Source: Pirellula staleyi DSM 6068 (GTDB lineage Bacteria > Planctomycetota > Planctomycetia > Pirellulales > Pirellulaceae). From it: a DNA stretch of 33,537 bases. The notes beneath the pieces are model-generated. The model saw nothing but the letters and a program-made list of their open reading frames with translations. It was not told where the DNA came from and did no database searches. Position numbers and translations under genes: made by a program. Of the stretch, positions 6,810-15,808 are shown in pieces; within the stretch, counting starts at the first letter, position 1, and each line of letters begins with the position of its first letter. Where the stretch lies: the NCBI GenBank assembly GCA_945900945.1, contig CAMDKL010000060.1, forward strand, positions 1 to 33,537, read 5' to 3'.

Positions 6810-8888
6810 TTGCCCAGGTTCGGTGGCCCTTTGGATCCTTTTCGTCTCGCTTGCCCCCATTGCTCTAGCAAAATTGTTGTGCGCCACGAGCAACTGCTAG
6901 GGCAAACGCTTCCGTGCCCAAAATGTAAAGATCCAATTACCGTCCCCACGCAAGCGCCCTCGCCCACAGAGCCAGCATTGAAAGTCGGTACACCCGCCAA
7001 TAGGCCTGTATCCTCGTCAGCACCTCAATCAGGTTCGAGGCCTGTTTCACCGATCATGGATTCTACAGCGATGACCAAGGTAGGGGACGTCGACTGGAAA
7101 GAGTTGATGGCAAACGAGGATCTCTCAGCACGCATCGAAAATGGAGGCGAAACAGGCTTGCGATTCAGGTCCGCCAACGAACCTGACTTTATTCCAATAC
7201 CCTCTACCTTTTCCCCGATCGTTCCGATGCCCGCCTCGAAATCCACTAGGCCGATTCAAAAGCGGGCTTGGCAGAGCGGCGACCTCACTAAACGTCGACA
7301 GATGCTGACTCTGGCGACCATCGCCATCACCGGTACACTGTTCGCGATACTTTGCTTTGTGGTATTCCTGCGAATGGTCGGTACCAAGGACAGGCCAATC
7401 GTTATCGCACCCAGCAGTGCACCATCCGATTCCAATGTTAAAAAACCGGAAACGATCGTCCCAAGTGAACTCGTTCAGACAATCGTTTCTAATCCCGACC
7501 GAGCAAGTGAAGATCCGGGTCAGACCGACATTTCCACTCCAATCGTTCCTGCGGAAACTTCGAACGAAACCCCCATACCACCTCCCAACCCTGCGACCCT
7601 ACTGGCCTCTCCGTCGAACAATGTTCCAAACGAGCCAAAGAAGGACGAAGGCGATGCGATTAATTCTCTATTCAGTGGCCTAGAGGTATTTCTCGGAACG
7701 GGAAAAATGAGCGAAGACCTCTCGGCTCCGAACAACGCGCTGCAAGAGCTAAACATCGAAAATGCCCCCGAGTCGCTCGCCCAGGTTTTCTATCCGATGC
7801 CAAAGCCGGTCCCGAACTGGGACGAGAAAGCAAAATTGGTCTTTCCCTCGTTTCAAGTGAAGGACATCAGCTTGCTCAGGTGCTTCGATATGTTCGGCAG
7901 AATGGCGGACATCGGTATCACGGTCGATTGGCAATCATGCCGAGTTGCAGGGTTCGACCTCGCTAAAAAAATTGACATCAACGAAAAAGGGAAATCAATT
8001 GCAGAGCTAGTTGAGCAGATCATCCAAGCAAACGGACTTGCATGGAGGTTAGATGAAAATGGCCTACCTGTCGTCTCGGCCCCCAACGCAGCCATGGAGT
8101 CCAGGGTGCGAGTTGACTGGTCAACCGCCGGGCTTTTTCCTGACGGATTCGAGCAAGAGGGCTGCAAGACGTTGATTCGATTGTGGGGTTACGATGATGT
8201 ATGTCGATTTGGCGAAGGTCAGTTGCTATGGAGCGAGCAAGCGAGTCCTATCAAAAAAGCCAATATGCAAGCGTCGCTTTGCGAAGTTGCGAGGGTCCAG
8301 AATTTGGCTACAGATCATCCGTGGACCAAATTGACAGTTTCGCCGTTGATTTTTTCGTCAAGCTCTTGGAACAATAGTTTCGCAGCATTGGAACGCCGAA
8401 TTGGCCCGACGATTTTTGCTCCTGAAAAACGGCCTATCCCTGATTTGTTAATGACTGCTGCCGCAGAAATAAAATTGAATTTAGTGATCGATTGGCAAAA
8501 CGTTTGGAGTCACGGTTTGACCCCGAAAGAGTCCACGGCAATCGTTTTGAGCGGAAGGACTTTCCCACAGACTGCCAGACGTTTTTTAAACGACTATGCC
8601 CTCGAAATCGTTCCCATCCTCGACGACACTGTTTGGCTCACAACCCGCGAAGAACGTCGTGGGCTCATACGCGTTGTCCCAGTGCGTTTGCCCAAAAATT
8701 ACACGTTGGATGATTTGAGACAGTCTTTGCGAATATTGGCCCCGCTAGGTGGAAATGACTTAAGGTTTCGAGTCGAGTCCGTACCAGGAACGGAGGATCT
8801 TTTCTTTGCAAGAATTTGTAGCCCAAGAGCAGATCAATTAAACGACCCCGACGTAATGATCGGTCTGGGCTGGCCCGACCACCCGTAG
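6810..8888 (+). CDS. Zinc-ribbon, single-pass membrane protein with two STN-like repeats (about 692 aa)
   Basis: The N-terminus has a CPHC (15-18) ... CPKC (36-39) zinc ribbon, a pattern common at the start of planctomycete membrane proteins. A disordered, Pro/Ser-rich stretch follows, one transmembrane helix at about 165-190, and another Pro/Thr-rich linker to about 270. The C-terminal half has no domain I can name with certainty. Two segments (about 345-415 and 545-615) follow the pattern of the secretin/TonB short N-terminal (STN) domain: a helix, then GITVDW or NLVIDW, then a second helix pair. The TTG at 6810 is the first possible start after an in-frame stop at 6795; a TTG at 6831 is an alternative. 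It would place the zinc ribbon in the cytoplasm and the large domain outside. Function unknown. Confidence 0.75.
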   Translation: MPRFGGPLDPFRLACPHCSSKIVVRHEQLLGQTLPCPKCKDPITVPTQAPSPTEPALKVGTPANRPVSSSAPQSGSRPVSPIMDSTAMTKVGDVDWKELMANEDLSARIENGGETGLRFRSANEPDFIPIPSTFSPIVPMPASKSTRPIQKRAWQSGDLTKRRQMLTLATIAITGTLFAILCFVVFLRMVGTKDRPIVIAPSSAPSDSNVKKPETIVPSELVQTIVSNPDRASEDPGQTDISTPIVPAETSNETPIPPPNPATLLASPSNNVPNEPKKDEGDAINSLFSGLEVFLGTGKMSEDLSAPNNALQELNIENAPESLAQVFYPMPKPVPNWDEKAKLVFPSFQVKDISLLRCFDMFGRMADIGITVDWQSCRVAGFDLAKKIDINEKGKSIAELVEQIIQANGLAWRLDENGLPVVSAPNAAMESRVRVDWSTAGLFPDGFEQEGCKTLIRLWGYDDVCRFGEGQLLWSEQASPIKKANMQASLCEVARVQNLATDHPWTKLTVSPLIFSSSSWNNSFAALERRIGPTIFAPEKRPIPDLLMTAAAEIKLNLVIDWQNVWSHGLTPKESTAIVLSGRTFPQTARRFLNDYALEIVPILDDTVWLTTREERRGLIRVVPVRLPKNYTLDDLRQSLRILAPLGGNDLRFRVESVPGTEDLFFARICSPRADQLNDPDVMIGLGWPDHP

Positions 8889-8949
8889 GCCCGACCCATT
8901 TTAGAATCGTTAAGCGATCATCAAGATTTTATCCCATGACCTCGAGCAG

Positions 8950-9432
8950 ATGTGTTGCGAGATCCTCCTAGAGGACTTGGCTGACTGCCAGTTGTTTGCA
9001 GAACAGGTTGCTAATCTTTCAACGACGCCGATGGCCATTGCGTTATCTGGGACGCTCGGCGCTGGAAAAACGCAATGGACTCGGTTCTTTGCAATAGCGC
9101 TCGGAGCTCAGCCAGCATCCGTCACGAGTCCCACGTTTATGCTGGTTCACGAATACGATAGCCAGCCGCCTATCTACCATTTGGACGCCTACCGTATCGG
9201 GGATGAAGACGAAATGCTGGAGCTTGGCATCGAGGAAATGCTGGACGCAGACGCGATAACCATTGTAGAGTGGGCGGATCGGTTTCCGAGACTTTTGCCG
9301 CCGCAAACTCTGAGAGTTCACTTGGAAGTTGGAGATTTGCCGACATCTCGGTTCGCTCGACTCCAGGCCGATGGTCAACGCGCCAAGGCGATCCTTGGGG
9401 AATTAGTTATTCTATGGTCATCGAAACGATAG
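8950..9432 (+). CDS. tsaE: tRNA threonylcarbamoyladenosine biosynthesis ATPase TsaE (160 aa)
   Basis: TsaE (YjeE) is the ATPase that works with TsaD and TsaB to make t6A37 in ANN-decoding tRNAs. The Walker A loop GTLGAGKT is at 34-41, the family motif SPTFMLVHEY at 60-69, HLDAYR at 77-82 and the conserved VEWADRF at 106-112. Length is typical. Start at ATG 8950; another ATG at 8937 is out of frame. It lies 61 bp downstream of the zinc-ribbon membrane protein and 87 bp upstream of a MoxR ATPase, all in the same direction, so a loose operon is possible. Confidence 0.95.
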   Translation: MCCEILLEDLADCQLFAEQVANLSTTPMAIALSGTLGAGKTQWTRFFAIALGAQPASVTSPTFMLVHEYDSQPPIYHLDAYRIGDEDEMLELGIEEMLDADAITIVEWADRFPRLLPPQTLRVHLEVGDLPTSRFARLQADGQRAKAILGELVILWSSKR

Positions 9433-9519
9433 GCCTGCTGGTTTATACTAGCCTCTTTAGAACGACGCGCAAGCTTGTGATGGACAACCCCTCAACTCTT
9501 TACAAAAAACATCATTCGC

Positions 9520-10476
9520 ATGTCGCTATTGGTACATGAATCATCGAAGCGGATCATTGCTAATATCGAAAAGGCAATTGTCGGGAAACGCAAACAACTG
9601 GTCTTGTCCTTGGTATCGTGGTTCTCTGGTGGACACATATTGCTCGAGGACGTACCGGGCGTTGCAAAGACAATGCTCGCGAGAGCATTGGCAGCCAGTG
9701 TAGGCTGCACGTTCAAACGCGTGCAATGCACCCCTGACCTGTTGCCGAGCGATATCACTGGCGCGGCGATTTTTAATCAAAAAACGAGCGAATTTGAGTT
9801 TCGGCCCGGCCCTCTGTTTACCAACATTCTTCTCGCCGACGAGATCAATCGCACCACACCCAGAGCCCAATCGGCATTGTTGGAAGCAATGGCAGAATCG
9901 TGTGCTACTATCGATGGCGTAACGCATAAACTGCCCAACCCTTTCCTCGTTATTGCAACTCAGAACCCAATCGATCATGAAGGGACGTTTCCTCTGCCAG
10001 AGGCACAACTGGATCGCTTCTTTATGAAATTCTCATTGGGTTATCCGTCCATGGAAGAGGAGTTACGGATGATACAAATGCTCGAACGAGAGCACCCGAT
10101 TCATTCTCTGACAAGCGTCATTTCGGTTGAGGAGATCGTTCAAGTTCAACAGCTCGTAAAGCAAGTTTATGTCGACCCCAAGGTGCGACAATACATGTTG
10201 CAAATCGTGCATGAAACGCGAGCCCATTCCGATTTGGCTCTAGGTGCAGGGCCGAGAGCCACGATTGCGATTTTTCGTGCATCCCAAGCCATGGCAGCGA
10301 TCCGAGGTAGAAATTATGTTCAACCAGACGATGTCAAAAAGACAATGGGGCCCGTTATGGCGCATCGGTTGATCCTGAGACCTGAAAGCCGTTTGCGCCG
10401 AATGACCAGCGAACAAATTCTCGATAGCATTGTCGCGGAGATCGCCGTCCCAACGCTTGAGGAGCAAAAAGCGTAG
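9520..10476 (+). CDS. MoxR family AAA+ ATPase (318 aa)
   Basis: AAA+ chaperone-like ATPase of the MoxR class. Walker A GVAKT is at 47-51 in the MoxR-typical context EDVPGVAKT, Walker B LLADEIN at 104-110, followed by RTTPRAQSALLEAM and the sensor-1 region ATQNP. The C-terminal lid with GAGPRA and DD is present. MoxR proteins usually work with DUF58 and VWA-domain partners encoded next door in maturation of protein complexes. Here the next gene is an unrelated secreted protein, so any partners must be elsewhere. Length is normal. Confidence 0.95.
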   Translation: MSLLVHESSKRIIANIEKAIVGKRKQLVLSLVSWFSGGHILLEDVPGVAKTMLARALAASVGCTFKRVQCTPDLLPSDITGAAIFNQKTSEFEFRPGPLFTNILLADEINRTTPRAQSALLEAMAESCATIDGVTHKLPNPFLVIATQNPIDHEGTFPLPEAQLDRFFMKFSLGYPSMEEELRMIQMLEREHPIHSLTSVISVEEIVQVQQLVKQVYVDPKVRQYMLQIVHETRAHSDLALGAGPRATIAIFRASQAMAAIRGRNYVQPDDVKKTMGPVMAHRLILRPESRLRRMTSEQILDSIVAEIAVPTLEEQKA

Positions 10477-10569
10477 ATTGTTACAACGATTGCAACTGGC
10501 ATTCCAGATAAAATGATTGACTGTTTAACCATGAAGCGTCACGATATGTCGATCGTTTCAAAAACAAAT

Positions 10570-10583
10570 TGCCGACGTCGGCA
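10570..10583. promoter_or_regulatory. Perfect 14-bp palindrome TGCCGACGTCGGCA
   Basis: It lies 38 bp upstream of the start codon at 10621 in the MoxR-downstream spacer, a position suited to an operator. There is no T-run and no loop, so a terminator is unlikely. Confidence 0.3.
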
Positions 10584-10620
10584 CACTATATGACTGTCGC
10601 ATCTCAATGAAAGGTCAGAA

Positions 10621-11514
10621 ATGTCCCGTCTCGCATTAACCGCATTTGGGGCTATCGTGGTGGCTAGCACCGCCATACTCGGTATGTCGCACACCTACGG
10701 CCAAACACCTGTCTTACCGAAAGGAACGCAAGGCACCTTCGATACGGTGGAAGCGACCGTGCTTAAGGTATTCTCCGTTGAACAACGCGGGCACAGGTTC
10801 ATAGCATACTTGGTAAAATGGAACGATTTCGATGTAATCGTGAGCGACCCGCTAGCGCGCAGCAATTTTCGGGAAGGTGACACCATTGAATTTCTGGCCC
10901 AGAGAATAAGCTTAAAAAATGCCCCCGTTGGCGTCTCCACTTTGAATTTCACGCTCCTTTCTAACAGAATGGGAACAGAAGGGGTTAATGTCAAACGAGC
11001 TAGTGACTCCGAATCACCCGAAGAGCGGAAACGCCAGATGAAGATCGCTGAAGGCGATCTAAATGCGGTGACGAATGAAGTGGAGCGTTTTTACGCCCTT
11101 AACCGTGCATCGAAAAATGCGTTGAAGGAGGGAAAGACGGAGGAAGCCCAGAAGCTTGCGAATGAATTGTTGGAAATGGCGAGGGCACGAACGAACGACT
11201 GGAACTTTGGCAACGCGATTCAGGACTCAAATCAAGTGCTAGGTAGAATTGCGCTGGCGAAGGGCGATCTCGCGGAAGCGAAAAAACGCCTGCTCGACTC
11301 TGCCGACTCAAAAGGTTCGCCTCAGATGAACTCGTTTGGTCCGAACATGCGACTGGCTAAAGAGCTTTTGGGAAAAGGCGAGACGGAGGTTGTCTTGGAA
11401 TACTTTAGTCGTTGCCGTGCGTTCTGGAAAAGAGGAGACGAGCAACTGGCCTCTTGGACGGAATCGGTGACCGATGGGAAAGTTCCCGATTTCGGCGTAA
11501 ATTTCGACTACTGA
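10621..11514 (+). CDS. Secreted hypothetical protein with helical (TPR-like) C-terminal half (297 aa)
   Basis: A signal peptide is visible: charged MSR, a hydrophobic core LALTAFGAIVVASTAILGM and probable cleavage after about residue 27 (SHTYG/Q). Residues about 38-115 are beta-rich; residues about 140-290 are mainly amphipathic helices with TPR-like spacing (NALKEGKTEEAQKLANELL, then IALAKGDLAEAKKRLLDSA). Such TPR-like C-termini ending with EYF.RC..FW are ones I associate with uncharacterised planctomycete proteins. AAAGG lies 7 bases before ATG. It is 144 bp after the MoxR gene and preceded by a palindrome, so it may have its own promoter. No function can be assigned. Confidence 0.8.
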   Translation: MSRLALTAFGAIVVASTAILGMSHTYGQTPVLPKGTQGTFDTVEATVLKVFSVEQRGHRFIAYLVKWNDFDVIVSDPLARSNFREGDTIEFLAQRISLKNAPVGVSTLNFTLLSNRMGTEGVNVKRASDSESPEERKRQMKIAEGDLNAVTNEVERFYALNRASKNALKEGKTEEAQKLANELLEMARARTNDWNFGNAIQDSNQVLGRIALAKGDLAEAKKRLLDSADSKGSPQMNSFGPNMRLAKELLGKGETEVVLEYFSRCRAFWKRGDEQLASWTESVTDGKVPDFGVNFDY

Positions 11515-12008
11515 TCGCCAGCCTACAATGCCCAAGAACCCATAGAAGGATTGGATACTGCGTCGTTGTTTTGGGTAATCGCATGGGCTGGACTGTAGGG
11601 TCCACGAAGTTTCCCTGGCCAATATTGGTGCCGTTTTTGCTGGTTGGCTTTCTACTCTACTCGAATAACGTGCTCTCAAAAGGCATTCGGCGATCCACCG
11701 GCGTAGCGCCGCCACATCGGTGCTCGGAAAGCCCCAAGTTTAGACCTCTTTGCTATAGTTGGTCACTCGTGTTAAAATAGTGTTGGGAATTCAGCTTCTG
11801 CGAGCACGCATCGGAGCCTCCAAAGTTGTGTCGGCTACCCTTCACATCATACGATTGTCGGCCGGCGTTTTGTTCTGTACTGCAAGAATTGGCAATCGCC
11901 ACTGCTGCGGTGTTGTTGCCGGACGATAAGAGTTGCGTGCAAGGTTCGCACGCTAGCAGCTCATTCCTTTTTCAGTGAAAGTTTCCATGATCCAGAAGCA
12001 GTAACATC
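11515..12008. other. 494-bp intergenic region
   Basis: Separates the secreted TPR-like protein from the RIO kinase gene. It contains a CGGCG-TAG-CGCCG hairpin near 11700 and one sigma70-like promoter candidate (11750-11778). A frame at 11583-11780 encodes a short hydrophobic peptide but has no ribosome binding site, so I do not call it a gene. Confidence 0.5.
11750..11778 (+). promoter_or_regulatory. Candidate sigma70-type promoter upstream of RIO kinase
   Basis: TTGCTA (11750-11755) and TAAAAT (11773-11778) are separated by exactly 17 bp. It would give a leader of about 225 nt before the TTG start at 12009. Confidence 0.3.
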
Positions 12009-12854
12009 TTGAAAGCACCTAAGAGTATTCAGCCGCTGATCGACGACGGTCTAGTTGATGAAGTCCTTCGCTCGCTTATGAGTGGCAAAGAGGCCCAAGT
12101 CTTTCTTGTGCGATGTGGCCAGGAGATACGCTGCGCAAAGGTTTACAAGGATGTGGCCGATCGCAGTTTCAAAAAAGCGGTGCAGTATCAGGAAGGCCGA
12201 AAAATCCGAAACAGTCGCCGGCAGAGAGCGATGGAAAAGCGTTCCAAATTCGGGCGTGATCAACAGGAGGTTGTTTGGCAACGGGCTGAAGTGGACGCGC
12301 TCTACCGCCTTGCAGAAGCAGGAGTTCGCGTACCGAAGGCATATGGTTTGATTGATGGCGTGTTGTTGATGGAGCTGATTACTGGAGCAGACGGCGAAGT
12401 GGCTCCACGGCTCAACGATATCACATTATCCGCAGAGCAAGCCGTAAAGGATCACGCAACGGTCATGAATTTTGTCGTGCGAATGCTGTGCGTCGGACTG
12501 GTGCACGGTGATCTATCTGAATTCAATGTCCTCCAGAGCGAGACAGGTCCCGTTATCATTGACCTGCCGCAAGCCGTCAATGCCGCAGCAAACAATAGTG
12601 CCAAAAGTATGCTCCAACGTGATGTCGAGAACATCACCCAATACTATGCGCGATTTGCCCCGAGGTTGGCAGAGTCCCATTACGCAGAAGAAATCTGGGA
12701 TTTGCACGAAAAGCGTGAACTCAAACCCGACGTGAAATTAACTGGTAAGTTTGAGTTTTCGACCGAGACAGCTGATGTCGATGCGGTATTGCACCTCATT
12801 AACGTTGCCTATGAAGAAGAACTGGAGCGACAGGAACATATGCGCAACAATTGA
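12009..12854 (+). CDS. RIO1-like serine/threonine protein kinase (281 aa)
   Basis: Bacterial RIO-type atypical kinase. The start is TTG at 12009: the sequence MKAPKSIQPLIDDGLVDEV matches the N-terminus I know for the Pseudomonas PA4780-type RIO1-like kinases, and the upstream ATG frame runs into a stop. Motifs are SGKEAQV (25-31, nucleotide loop), the ATP-binding Lys44 in CAKVYK, HGDLSEFN (166-173, catalytic Asp168 and metal Asn173) and IIDLPQ (183-188, metal Asp185). The RNSRR-type basic stretch at 67-72 is also typical. The family is related to ribosome-biogenesis kinases of archaea and eukaryotes, but the bacterial substrate is not known to me. A hairpin terminator follows the stop. Confidence 0.93.
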   Translation: MKAPKSIQPLIDDGLVDEVLRSLMSGKEAQVFLVRCGQEIRCAKVYKDVADRSFKKAVQYQEGRKIRNSRRQRAMEKRSKFGRDQQEVVWQRAEVDALYRLAEAGVRVPKAYGLIDGVLLMELITGADGEVAPRLNDITLSAEQAVKDHATVMNFVVRMLCVGLVHGDLSEFNVLQSETGPVIIDLPQAVNAAANNSAKSMLQRDVENITQYYARFAPRLAESHYAEEIWDLHEKRELKPDVKLTGKFEFSTETADVDAVLHLINVAYEEELERQEHMRNN

Positions 12855-12861
12855 CACCAAA

Positions 12862-12895
12862 GGTGCCCGACAGAAACGGGCACCGGACAGCTTTT
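12862..12895 (+). terminator. Probable terminator after RIO kinase
   Basis: GGTGCCCG (12862-12869) pairs with CGGGCACC (12877-12884) around a 7-nt loop, 8 bp after the stop codon, with a short CTTTTC tract at 12890-12895. The T-tract is weak and displaced from the stem. Confidence 0.6.
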
Positions 12896-13096
12896 CAATA
12901 TCCTGGAATTTGAGAATCTGTTTGATTTCCTCAGGAAAATCGCTCTTACAAAGCTTGGGAAGAGTCCCTTTATCGATAATGCATTTGTCTCCCACCCCCT
13001 GACCGGCTAACCTGATAGGAATATGCGAAAGCGACAATAGTCCCGGATCCGCTAATCACTACGGCCTTTCAAACCGAACTCTAGAAATATTCAGCC

Positions 13097-14749
13097 ATGC
13101 CCTCGTTCGCCCCAAGTCCAAAAGTAGTTTGTCCAATGGTACTTCTGTCCGCTTTTTCTGTGATTTTCAATCTAGGATGGTCCAGGCAATCGTTTGCCGA
13201 AAAGTACTCACCTGAGCACCCCGTTGTTCAAGAAATGGTGCAGAAAGGAGTCGCGTTCCTGTCCTCCTCCAAAGACGGGTTGGGGGGCGAGGGGATTGCC
13301 TTGCTAGCCGGATATACCATTTTCAAAGTCACTGGAGATCCCGATCACCCTGTGGTCGTTTCTGCAGTAAGGGAAGCTCGAAACCTGGCTGCTTCGTTTT
13401 CTCGAAATAGCAGCGGAGAAGTAAACTCGCTTTACGTTCCGTCTTTGGCTGGAATGTTGCTGGCATCGATCGATGTGGAAACCCACGCAGTTCAGATCGG
13501 GCAGATTCGCGATTTCCTACTTCGGTCTCAGAAACGGCATGGTGGTTTTGGGTATCTCAGGGGGGAGCTTGATGATTCCGGCGACATTTCTCAAACCCAA
13601 TACGTCATGTTAAGTTTGTGGACAATGAACCAACTTGGAATCGAAATTCCAGACGAACCTATTATCGGAGCGATTAACTATATGGTTGCGGCACAGACCA
13701 ATGACGGCGGGTGGCCATATCAATTCGGCGGAAAAAAACCCGAGCCTGCGACTACCACCAACTCTCTCGCAGCGGCTGGTTTTTCCGCAATTTTGATCGC
13801 AGGTGATTTGCTCGGGTTGTACCGAAGTAAAGTTGCGGAAAATCAAGAAGAAGAGGGGATTATACCAATTGCATTCAGGCGAATTATGCCCGAGTCAAAG
13901 AGGTCCAAGGTCAATATAGATCGAACGCGACTGGATAACGCAACCAAACGAGGTGAATTCTGGCACAATGCGAATCCATACAATCGAGCTATATGGCATT
14001 ACTATTATGTGTATAGCCGCGAGCGGTACGAATCCTTTTTGGAGATTACCAAAGGGAAGCAACAAAAGAGCCCTGATTGGTACAATCAAGCTGTTGAGAT
14101 ACTTCAAGCTGCACAGTCTCCAAACGGAGCGTGGGGAGTCAAAGACACTGATAGCTCTCTTAGCCCTCCCGTTTGTACCAGTTTTGCAATTCTATTTTTG
14201 ATTCGAAGTACTCAGAAGGCAATTGGGGCTTTGAACGAGGCTTATGTTGTTGGTGGCGATTCTTTGCCAGATGACTTGACCTCGGTCCGCGCCGTTGGTG
14301 GTAAAGTTATTTCCAAAACCTCAACGACCTCCATTGACGATGCTCTCAAAATGCTCGAAGAAGATGGAAAAAATGAGACGGAAGATGAATTGGTAGCTGA
14401 CAAGATGCTGTTGGCTGCCGACCCAAATCAACGGAAAGAGCAGCTAAATCGATTCGCAAGGCTATTGAACGCTAAAGAACCTAAGACCAGAAAAATCGCT
14501 GCCAAATTACTTGGTCGGGGCGACGATTTGGACCTAGTTCCGGCATTGATTTACGCAATTACGGATCCAGACCCAGACGTTCCTCGCATCGCGGAACAGT
14601 CTTTGCGACTTATCTCAAGACAGTTGGATACTCACCATTTGCCAAAAGAAAAAGGGGAAAAACTCTCCGACCCAACGAAATTGAAAGCGTCTACACAATG
14701 GAAGAAGTGGTTTTTGAGCCTCAAACCCAATTACGTGTTCGTCAACTAA
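13097..14749 (+). CDS. Secreted prenyltransferase/squalene-cyclase-fold repeat protein with C-terminal HEAT-like segment (550 aa)
   Basis: A signal peptide ends near residue 34 (SFA/EK). Residues about 40-395 form an alpha/alpha toroid with repeats around GGFGYLRG, DGGWPYQFGG and NGAWGVKDT, the QxDGGW-like pattern of prenyltransferase/squalene oxidase repeats. There is no DxDD cyclase motif, so it is probably a non-enzymatic scaffold. Residues about 450-520 look like HEAT-type helices (RKIAAKLLGRGDDLDLVPALIYAI). Proteins of this type are common in planctomycetes and often sit beside ExbB/TolQ-like genes; none is present here. The next gene, a single-pass membrane protein 49 bp downstream, is probably co-transcribed. 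Confidence 0.85.
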   Translation: MPSFAPSPKVVCPMVLLSAFSVIFNLGWSRQSFAEKYSPEHPVVQEMVQKGVAFLSSSKDGLGGEGIALLAGYTIFKVTGDPDHPVVVSAVREARNLAASFSRNSSGEVNSLYVPSLAGMLLASIDVETHAVQIGQIRDFLLRSQKRHGGFGYLRGELDDSGDISQTQYVMLSLWTMNQLGIEIPDEPIIGAINYMVAAQTNDGGWPYQFGGKKPEPATTTNSLAAAGFSAILIAGDLLGLYRSKVAENQEEEGIIPIAFRRIMPESKRSKVNIDRTRLDNATKRGEFWHNANPYNRAIWHYYYVYSRERYESFLEITKGKQQKSPDWYNQAVEILQAAQSPNGAWGVKDTDSSLSPPVCTSFAILFLIRSTQKAIGALNEAYVVGGDSLPDDLTSVRAVGGKVISKTSTTSIDDALKMLEEDGKNETEDELVADKMLLAADPNQRKEQLNRFARLLNAKEPKTRKIAAKLLGRGDDLDLVPALIYAITDPDPDVPRIAEQSLRLISRQLDTHHLPKEKGEKLSDPTKLKASTQWKKWFLSLKPNYVFVN

Positions 14750-14798
14750 CTTTGCACCGCACGAAAATCAAACTCAAAATCTCTTAGCAAACGCAATT

Positions 14799-15731
14799 AT
14801 GTCTTCCGCAACATCCAGTGCAAAACCAGCTCAAGGGCTTCTCGAGGTCGACGAGACCTCGATGCGAACCAACAAGGTGGACCAAACGTCCAGTTTTCTT
14901 TTGAGCCTGGTTATCCTGATTGGCCTAGGTGTTTTCTTGCTCGCGCTTTTGTTCTTCATGCGGTCGATGTCGAGCTCCGCAAAGGGGCTTACGCTCCAGC
15001 AAGAGCGAGTCGAAGGCCGCGGGCTGAATGCCGAAGGCTTGGAAAGAGACTTTGATCCACCTGCTGCCGATGAAGTAGAACAACTCAATGAACCTGCAAT
15101 CGAACAGACGCTGCAAATGGTGACCGACGCTATCAGCACCATTTCAGCGACGTTGGAAAGTATCGAATCTAGCATGACTGCTAACAACGCAAGCGCAGGC
15201 AAAGGGGATAGTCGCCAAGCCGGTGCAGAGGGCGAGGGCGAAAAAATTGTACCACGCAGCGAACGATGGGAACTTAAATTTACAGCTCGCGATCGACGCA
15301 ACTATGCCCTTCAATTGGAGTTTTTTAAAATTGATATAGCGGCCATTGGCGGTGGTGTTGCAACCGTTGACTATGTCGCAAGTGTAGCAAGTGCTCCCAG
15401 TAAAAAATCGGGTACTTCTAAGGATTTCAAGGGCCGACTGTATTTCATGAGCACAACACAGAATGTTTTAGAACAGTACGAGCGGCAGATTTTGCAAACC
15501 GCTGGAATTCCAAACACCAATCGCCAAATTCTCAAATTTGTCTCAAAAGATACCGAAGAGAAGCTCGCTCAAGCCGAAGCAACTTACTATGTGGAAAAAC
15601 GCAGTAAGGAATTGCGAATTGCCGACATAGCAAAGACTGTGTTCGAGTGTCGACAGATCAAAAAGGGAGGCGGCTTCGAATTTATCGTCATCGACCAACG
15701 CTATCTAGGCGTTTCCGGCGTTAAAAAGTAG
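14799..15731 (+). CDS. Single-pass membrane protein of unknown function (310 aa)
   Basis: Residues 1-30 are hydrophilic, one strong transmembrane helix lies at about 33-54 and the rest (about 255 residues) is predicted to be outside. It has a low-complexity acidic/Gly stretch at about 125-150 and then a compact C-terminal domain beginning near WELKFTARDRRNYALQLEFF. Topology (short N-terminus in, large domain out) resembles ExbD/TolR or periplasmic stator-like proteins, but no family motif is recognisable. It follows the secreted toroid/HEAT protein by 49 bp in the same direction, so the two may form an envelope complex. Function unknown. Confidence 0.75.
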   Translation: MSSATSSAKPAQGLLEVDETSMRTNKVDQTSSFLLSLVILIGLGVFLLALLFFMRSMSSSAKGLTLQQERVEGRGLNAEGLERDFDPPAADEVEQLNEPAIEQTLQMVTDAISTISATLESIESSMTANNASAGKGDSRQAGAEGEGEKIVPRSERWELKFTARDRRNYALQLEFFKIDIAAIGGGVATVDYVASVASAPSKKSGTSKDFKGRLYFMSTTQNVLEQYERQILQTAGIPNTNRQILKFVSKDTEEKLAQAEATYYVEKRSKELRIADIAKTVFECRQIKKGGGFEFIVIDQRYLGVSGVKK

Positions 15732-15808
15732 CCGGGTCTCGCATGAATTCGACTCGGATTCACTGTGGTCTTCCAGCCTAGAGAAACGGCACGGAGTGAC
15801 GTTCTACA

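Noticed and set aside
11583-11780. Short frame encoding a hydrophobic peptide (PWPILVPFLLVGFLLY)
   Set aside because: No ribosome binding site or homologue known to me; one hydrophobic stretch can arise by chance.
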